Assembly (NCBI GenBank): GCA_002405835.1 | Contig: DHMO01000021.1 | Span: 728-10,979, forward strand | Direction of reading: 5' to 3' | Origin: Lentisphaeria bacterium UBA4640 | GTDB lineage: Bacteria > Verrucomicrobiota > Lentisphaeria > Victivallales > UBA1829 | Length of the DNA: 10,252 nt | Part shown: positions 6,431-10,252 of the stretch, piece by piece | Layout of the letters: each line of letters opens with the position of its first letter | Position numbering within the stretch: position 1 is the first letter of the stretch | Translations under genes and position numbers: made by a program | Notes under the pieces: generated by a model | Told to the model about the DNA's origin: nothing | Seen by the model: only the letters and a program-made list of their open reading frames with translations | Databases searched by the model: none

Positions 6431-7870
6431 TTATCGCCGTTCAAACGCGTATGCGGTGTTGAACAGCAGTTGTTCGGCGAGCGCGGGAGCCATCAGCTGC
6501 ATGCCGATGGGAAGTCCCGTTGCATCGTCTTTTCCGGCGGGAATGCTGATTCCGCAGTTGCCGGAAAGGTTCAGCGACGTTGTGAACACATCGCTCAGAT
6601 ACATCTGAAGCGGGTCGGATTTTTCGCCGAATTTGAATGCGGGCGCCGGTGTGACGGGCGTCAGCAGGATGTCGCATTTCTTGTACGCTTCCTCGAAGTC
6701 GCGGCGGATCAGGGTTCTGACCTTCTGGGCTTTGAGGTAATAGGCGTCGTAATAGCCGCTGGAGAGCACGTAGGTTCCCAGCATGATGCGGCGTTTGACT
6801 TCGTTTCCGAACGCTTCGCCGCGGGTCTTCATGTAGTTCTCAAGAACGTCGCGGGCGTCGGGGGCGCGGAAGCCGTAGCGGACGCCGTCAAAACGGGCGA
6901 GGTTCGCGCTGGCTTCGGCGGTCGCCACGATGTAGTAGCACGCCATGGAGTATTTCGTGTGCGGGAGCTCGACGTCAACCATTTCAGCGCCGGCCTTGCG
7001 GAAGGCGTCGATGGTTTCCTGAGCGGTTTTCTTGACCGAATCCGTCATGCCCTCGAGTTCATAATACTCCTTCGGAAGACCGACTTTGAGTCCCTTGAGG
7101 GATGCGTTCTTCAGTCCTTCCGCAAAGCCGCCGCAGGGGGCTTCGAGACAGGTGGAGTCTTTCGGATCGTGTCCGCCGATCGTATCAAGCATGATCGCGG
7201 AATCTTCCACGGTCTTGGTGACGGGACCGATCTGGTCGAGTGATGACGCGAACGCAACGAGACCGAAACGGGAGACTCGTCCGTAGGTCGGCTTGAGCCC
7301 GACGACTCCGCAGAACGCGGAGGGCTGGCGGATGGAACCGCCGGTGTCGGATGCAAGCGCGGCGGGGACTTCATCTGCGGCTACAGCCGCGGCGGAACCG
7401 CCACTGGAACCGCCCGGAACGCAGTCCGTGTTGCGCGGGTTGCGGGTTTTCTGGAATGCGGAGTTTTCGCAGGAGGAGCCCATGGCGAATTCGTCCATAT
7501 TGGTTCTTCCGAACGGAATGAAGCCCGCGTTCCGGAGTTTTGCGATGACGGTCGCGTCGTAGACCGCTTTGAAGTTTTCGAGAATTTTAGAGGCGCAGGA
7601 ACAGCGTTCGTCCTTGACGGAGATGCAGTCCTTGATGCCCACGGGAATGCCGTCGAACTTGCCGAGCGGGGCACCGTTTGCGCGGCGCTTGTCGGATTCG
7701 GCGGCAGCCTTGCGGACATGTTCCTCATCAAGTGCGAGGAATGCCTGAATGACCGGATCCGCGGATTTCACCTGCTGAATGAAAGCCTCGCAGAGTTCAG
7801 CGGAGCTGACTTTTCCCGAATTCAGAAGTTCGGCACACTGTGCCACAGAGAGTTTAACGAGTTCGCTCAT
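6431..7870 (-). CDS. gatA: Asp-tRNA(Asn)/Glu-tRNA(Gln) amidotransferase subunit A
   Basis: A 479-residue amidase-signature enzyme that releases ammonia from glutamine so that GatB can amidate Glu-tRNA(Gln) or Asp-tRNA(Asn). The Ser-cisSer-Lys triad is visible: Lys80 in GIPVGIKD, cis-Ser155 in PGGSSGGSA and nucleophile Ser179 in DTGGSIRQP. These align with K79, S154 and S178 described for the Staphylococcus enzyme. The stretch SAFCGVVGLKPTYGRVSRFGL (184-204) is highly typical of GatA. Length is normal. The start codon overlaps the gatC stop (ATGA), so translation is coupled. gatB is not in the window and must be encoded elsewhere. Confidence 0.97.
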   Translation of the reverse strand: MSELVKLSVAQCAELLNSGKVSSAELCEAFIQQVKSADPVIQAFLALDEEHVRKAAAESDKRRANGAPLGKFDGIPVGIKDCISVKDERCSCASKILENFKAVYDATVIAKLRNAGFIPFGRTNMDEFAMGSSCENSAFQKTRNPRNTDCVPGGSSGGSAAAVAADEVPAALASDTGGSIRQPSAFCGVVGLKPTYGRVSRFGLVAFASSLDQIGPVTKTVEDSAIMLDTIGGHDPKDSTCLEAPCGGFAEGLKNASLKGLKVGLPKEYYELEGMTDSVKKTAQETIDAFRKAGAEMVDVELPHTKYSMACYYIVATAEASANLARFDGVRYGFRAPDARDVLENYMKTRGEAFGNEVKRRIMLGTYVLSSGYYDAYYLKAQKVRTLIRRDFEEAYKKCDILLTPVTPAPAFKFGEKSDPLQMYLSDVFTTSLNLSGNCGISIPAGKDDATGLPIGMQLMAPALAEQLLFNTAYAFERR

Positions 7871-8184
7871 GCCATACCTTCTCCCGGCAGAACCTGCGGC
7901 ATTTTGATGAGTTCGCCGTCAATGACCGCGGGCGCGTTGGAGAGCATTGTCTCACGCGTGTAGTCAATTTCGGCGACATCATCGCGCAGAACGTTGATTC
8001 TCGGCGCCGCATGGGCGGTCGGTTCGATTCCGTCGACGTTCAGCTCAGAGAGCTGGTCGACGTAGCCGACGATCGCCTCCATTTCGCCCTGAAGCCTGGT
8101 CAGGGCGTCGGGCGAGAGGTCGAGCCGTGCAAGCATGGCGACCTTCGCCGCGTCAAAGGAATTGTTTCCGCCGCCCGTGCTCAT
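7867..8184 (-). CDS. gatC: Asp-tRNA(Asn)/Glu-tRNA(Gln) amidotransferase subunit C
   Basis: A 105-residue small subunit that holds GatA and GatB together. The pattern AAKVAMLARLDLSPDAL near the N-terminus, an amphipathic helix ending in YVDQLSELNVDGIEPTAHA, then INVLRDDV, and the C-terminal LSNAPAVIDGELIKMPQVL are the family hallmarks. Its ATG overlaps the pfp stop by one base (TAATG) and its TGA overlaps the gatA start by four bases, so both junctions suggest translational coupling. A GGAA lies shortly upstream as a weak ribosome site inside the end of pfp. Confidence 0.95.
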   Translation of the reverse strand: MSTGGGNNSFDAAKVAMLARLDLSPDALTRLQGEMEAIVGYVDQLSELNVDGIEPTAHAAPRINVLRDDVAEIDYTRETMLSNAPAVIDGELIKMPQVLPGEGMA

Positions 8185-9836
8185 TATTTTCCAGCCTGTT
8201 CGAGTTTCAGGGTTTCGGTGGTGGCGTCGCAGACTTCCGCCGGTCCGTAGTACTGGATCGGTCCCGGGAAGATGAACGAGGTCTTGATCGCCCAGGTGTC
8301 GCGGTTCTTCGCGAATTCCTGGAACGGTTTGCCGTCGAGTTCAACGAGTGCCTTCTTGATCACCGGCTTGTCGGCGCCGTGGCGGCGTTCGACGTTCATC
8401 ATGGCGGTCAGCGGAACCGCGCCGGCTTTCCACTGTTCTGCGGGAGCGACGAGATTGCTGATGTAGGACATGTAGGCGGTCTTGCCGGCGCCGATGATTG
8501 CGGCGGCGTTGTAGCCGAGGCTGTAGCAGTAGTCCGCATCGAAGTTGGACGGGACGGAGCAGCGGCCTTCATAACCGAAGAAGTGGGTCTGTGCGGAGAA
8601 TTTGATCTTTTCCGGCATCTTTTTGAGTTTGCCCTTGACGAGTTCGACGAGCAGCTTTTCGGTTTCGATCAGGGAGACCTGAACGTTTCCGTGCGGGTCG
8701 CGGTCGTTGGTCAGCTGGATCTGGATGGTCTGCGGGAGGGATGCGAAGACGGATGCGAGTTCGACCGGGAGGCGGTCGATGACGAATTTCATCTTCTCGT
8801 CCTTGTTCTCAATTGCGGCGAACGCTTCGCCCTCTTTGGCGAGGAGCTCGTTGAGTTCGCTGATGAGCTTGTTCATTTCAGGAATGAATTCGATCAGACC
8901 TTCCGGAATGAGGACAACGCCGAAGTTCTCTTTGTTCTTGGCGCGGGCAGCCACGGTGTTTGCAATGTAGGTGACGATCTCGTCGAGAGTCTGCTTTTTG
9001 GCGGCGACTTCCTCGGAGATGATCGTGATGTTCGGATGTGTCTTGAGTGCGCATTCCAGAGTGATGTGAGAAGCGGAACGGCCCATGAGCTTGATGAAGT
9101 GCCAGTACTTCTTTGCGGAGTTGGCGTCGCGCTCAATGTTGCCGATGAGTTCGCTGTAGACTTTGGACGCGGTATCGAAGCCGAAGGAGGTTTCGATGAA
9201 TTTGTTCTTCAGGTCGCCGTCGATGGTTTTCGGGCAGCCGATGACCTGGATGGGAACATTGTTCTTCTTGTAGTATTCGGCGAGGAGGCAGGCGTTGGTG
9301 TTGGAGTCGTCGCCGCCGATGATGACGAGAGCGGAAATTCCGAGTTTTTTGCAGTTTTCAGCGCCCTTGTTGAACTGGTCGACGAGTTCGAGTTTGGTTC
9401 TTCCGGAACCGATCATGTCGAATCCGCCGGTGTTGCGGTATGCGTTCATGAAAGCGTCGTCGATTTCGACATAGTCGTTGTCGACGAGTCCGCCGGGACC
9501 GCCCTTGAAGCCGTAGAGTTTGCTGTTGGGGTTGAGGCTCTTGATGCCGTCGTAGAGACCGGCGATGACGTTGTGTCCGCCGGGGGCCTGTCCGCCGGAG
9601 AGGATGACACCGACGTTGATCGGTTTCATATCAGCGTTTGCGTCCGCTTTTTCGAAGGAAAGGACGGGCATGTTGCTGGTGGTCGGGAAGAGGGCGTTGA
9701 TTTTTTCGACATCGGCGAATGCCTGAAGTTTTTCGCCTTCGATGCATTTGACAGCCGCGCCGGCGCGCAGAGCCGCCGGAAGTTTCGGCTGATAGCTGAA
9801 TCTTGCTTTCTGCAGAGGGGAAACGTTTCCGTTCAT
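8184..9836 (-). CDS. pfp: Pyrophosphate-dependent 6-phosphofructokinase (long form)
   Basis: A 550-residue enzyme that interconverts fructose 6-phosphate and fructose 1,6-bisphosphate with pyrophosphate, reversibly, in glycolysis and gluconeogenesis. The nucleotide/PPi loop is GGQAPGG (81-87), with GFKGGPGGL at 109-117. GGDDSNTN is at 174-181; Asp in the second position of GGDD, where ATP enzymes have Gly (GGDG), is the known mark of PPi use. The catalytic PKTIDGD is at 202-208. MGRSASHITLECAL, IPEGLIEFIPE and EGRCSVPSNFDADYCYSLGYNAA further down match the long plant-beta/spirochaete class, whose usual length is about 550. I chose the ATG at 9836 because AAGGAG lies six bases upstream; an in-frame ATG at 9905 would read through the promoter. 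First gene of the operon with gatC, gatA and the thioredoxin-fold gene. Confidence 0.96.
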   Translation of the reverse strand: MNGNVSPLQKARFSYQPKLPAALRAGAAVKCIEGEKLQAFADVEKINALFPTTSNMPVLSFEKADANADMKPINVGVILSGGQAPGGHNVIAGLYDGIKSLNPNSKLYGFKGGPGGLVDNDYVEIDDAFMNAYRNTGGFDMIGSGRTKLELVDQFNKGAENCKKLGISALVIIGGDDSNTNACLLAEYYKKNNVPIQVIGCPKTIDGDLKNKFIETSFGFDTASKVYSELIGNIERDANSAKKYWHFIKLMGRSASHITLECALKTHPNITIISEEVAAKKQTLDEIVTYIANTVAARAKNKENFGVVLIPEGLIEFIPEMNKLISELNELLAKEGEAFAAIENKDEKMKFVIDRLPVELASVFASLPQTIQIQLTNDRDPHGNVQVSLIETEKLLVELVKGKLKKMPEKIKFSAQTHFFGYEGRCSVPSNFDADYCYSLGYNAAAIIGAGKTAYMSYISNLVAPAEQWKAGAVPLTAMMNVERRHGADKPVIKKALVELDGKPFQEFAKNRDTWAIKTSFIFPGPIQYYGPAEVCDATTETLKLEQAGK

Positions 9837-9876
9837 AAAAATCTCCTTATGATGAGTTATGGTTTTATCATCCGGT

Positions 9877-9905
9877 AAGATAACCCGTTTTTGCGCATTT
9901 CGCAA
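9877..9905 (-). promoter_or_regulatory. Candidate promoter of the pfp-gatC-gatA operon
   Basis: TTGCGA (9905-9900) and TATCTT (9882-9877), each matching four of six consensus bases, are separated by exactly 17 bases. A start near 9870 would give a 5' leader of about 34 bases before the pfp ATG. A dyad, TTGCG-5 bases-CGCAA (9905-9891), overlaps the -35 box and could be an operator. Confidence 0.5.
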
Positions 9906-10252
9906 GTTTTTCCCTGAAAATATTCGCGAAAAAGTTGTGAACTGCGCCGCGAAAACAGAGGAATGCTCAAAAAAGAGGTGAGGGGAAGGTTGAAATGTGT
10001 AGTGATTGTCTGGATTATCATCCGTCCGCAGAATTATGGTCTCCGGCAGCTGTTGAATAAAAATTTTTTTTATGGAGCAATTCAGCTGGATTTCTATTTA
10101 TTGATGAGCTCTTCCGGCGATTTCCTTTTGTCTGAAATTTTTGCTTGAAGTAATGTTTTGATTAACTTTTATTTTTTCTTGCCGCTTGCTTTTCCGGGTT
10201 CCGGCAATATTTTACGAAAACATAAAAAAGGTCGTATCCGAATTTTTGCGCA
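9906..10252. other. AT-rich intergenic stretch with no convincing gene
   Basis: This stretch is visibly AT-richer than the coding part of the window and has no ORF with the codon use of its neighbours. I see an imperfect inverted repeat, CAGCT at 10047-10051 and AGCTG at 10084-10088, around an A/T-rich core. There is also a stem TTGCCG (10180-10185) / CGGCAA (10203-10208) with TATTTTAC after it on the plus strand. On the minus strand, a frame open from the right edge stops with TAA at 10171-10169 and could be the last 27 codons of a neighbouring gene, ending GKASGKKK. Its codons are atypical (ATA, CGA, TTA), so I do not call it. Confidence 0.6.

Noticed and set aside
5266..6462. Plus-strand open frame of 398 codons opposite the thioredoxin-fold gene
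   Set aside because: The minus frame has a signal peptide, a ribosome site and operon context. The plus frame is basic, low-complexity and lacks motifs.
8127..9878. Long plus-strand open frame of 583 codons opposite pfp
   Set aside because: It is an antisense shadow of a clearly conserved gene. Its translation is low-complexity (rich in D, E, V, F, G) with no family motifs, as expected from the codon bias of the real strand.
9963..10148. 61-codon plus-strand ORF in the right intergenic region
   Set aside because: It has no convincing family similarity, and its codon use differs from the neighbouring genes. Such an ORF is expected by chance in AT-rich DNA.
10169..10252. Possible C-terminal end of a minus-strand gene entering from the right edge, ending GKASGKKK
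   Set aside because: Only 27 codons are visible, with several codons rare in this window and no recognisable motif, so it cannot be told from a chance open frame.

Overview
The window reads as ordinary chromosomal housekeeping DNA from a moderately GC-rich bacterium. All supported genes lie on the minus strand. The long PPi-type phosphofructokinase, tRNA-dependent amidotransferase genes and a TMTC-like membrane protein would suit a member of the Planctomycetota-Verrucomicrobiota-Lentisphaerota group, with a Victivallis-like gut lineage as one guess. That placement is an inference from gene style, and no 16S or other phylogenetic marker is present.

Reading in the direction of transcription, from right to left: (1) positions 10252-9837 are AT-rich and essentially gene-free, ending in a candidate promoter. 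(2) A tight operon follows: pfp (PPi-dependent phosphofructokinase), gatC, gatA, and a secreted thioredoxin-fold/helical-repeat protein that has lost its redox cysteines. pfp/gatC and gatC/gatA overlap at their stop/start codons. (3) A zinc-dependent medium-chain dehydrogenase comes next, behind a perfect TATAAT box and followed by a hairpin terminator. (4) A 594-residue multi-spanning GT-C-type membrane protein resembles the TMTC / protein O-mannosyltransferase family. (5) The tryptophan operon starts at about 2185 and runs off the left edge: promoter with palindrome, leader peptide, terminator, trpE, trpG (partial).

The most informative region is 1973-2185. A 26-codon leader ORF with its own ribosome site carries two adjacent Trp codons. 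These are followed by a 1:2 hairpin, a competing 2:3 pairing and a strong 3:4 intrinsic terminator with eight T residues, just upstream of trpE. This is the full architecture of ribosome-mediated trp attenuation, as known from enterobacterial trpL. A perfect 18-bp palindrome sits between the candidate -35 and -10 boxes and could be a repressor site, so control may be two-layered.

TrpE and TrpG together form anthranilate synthase, the first committed step of tryptophan synthesis. GatC and GatA are two of the three subunits of the Glu-tRNA(Gln)/Asp-tRNA(Asn) amidotransferase; gatB is not in the window. PFP performs the fructose-6-phosphate/fructose-1,6-bisphosphate step using pyrophosphate. I saw no mobile elements, CRISPR arrays, rRNA or tRNA genes.
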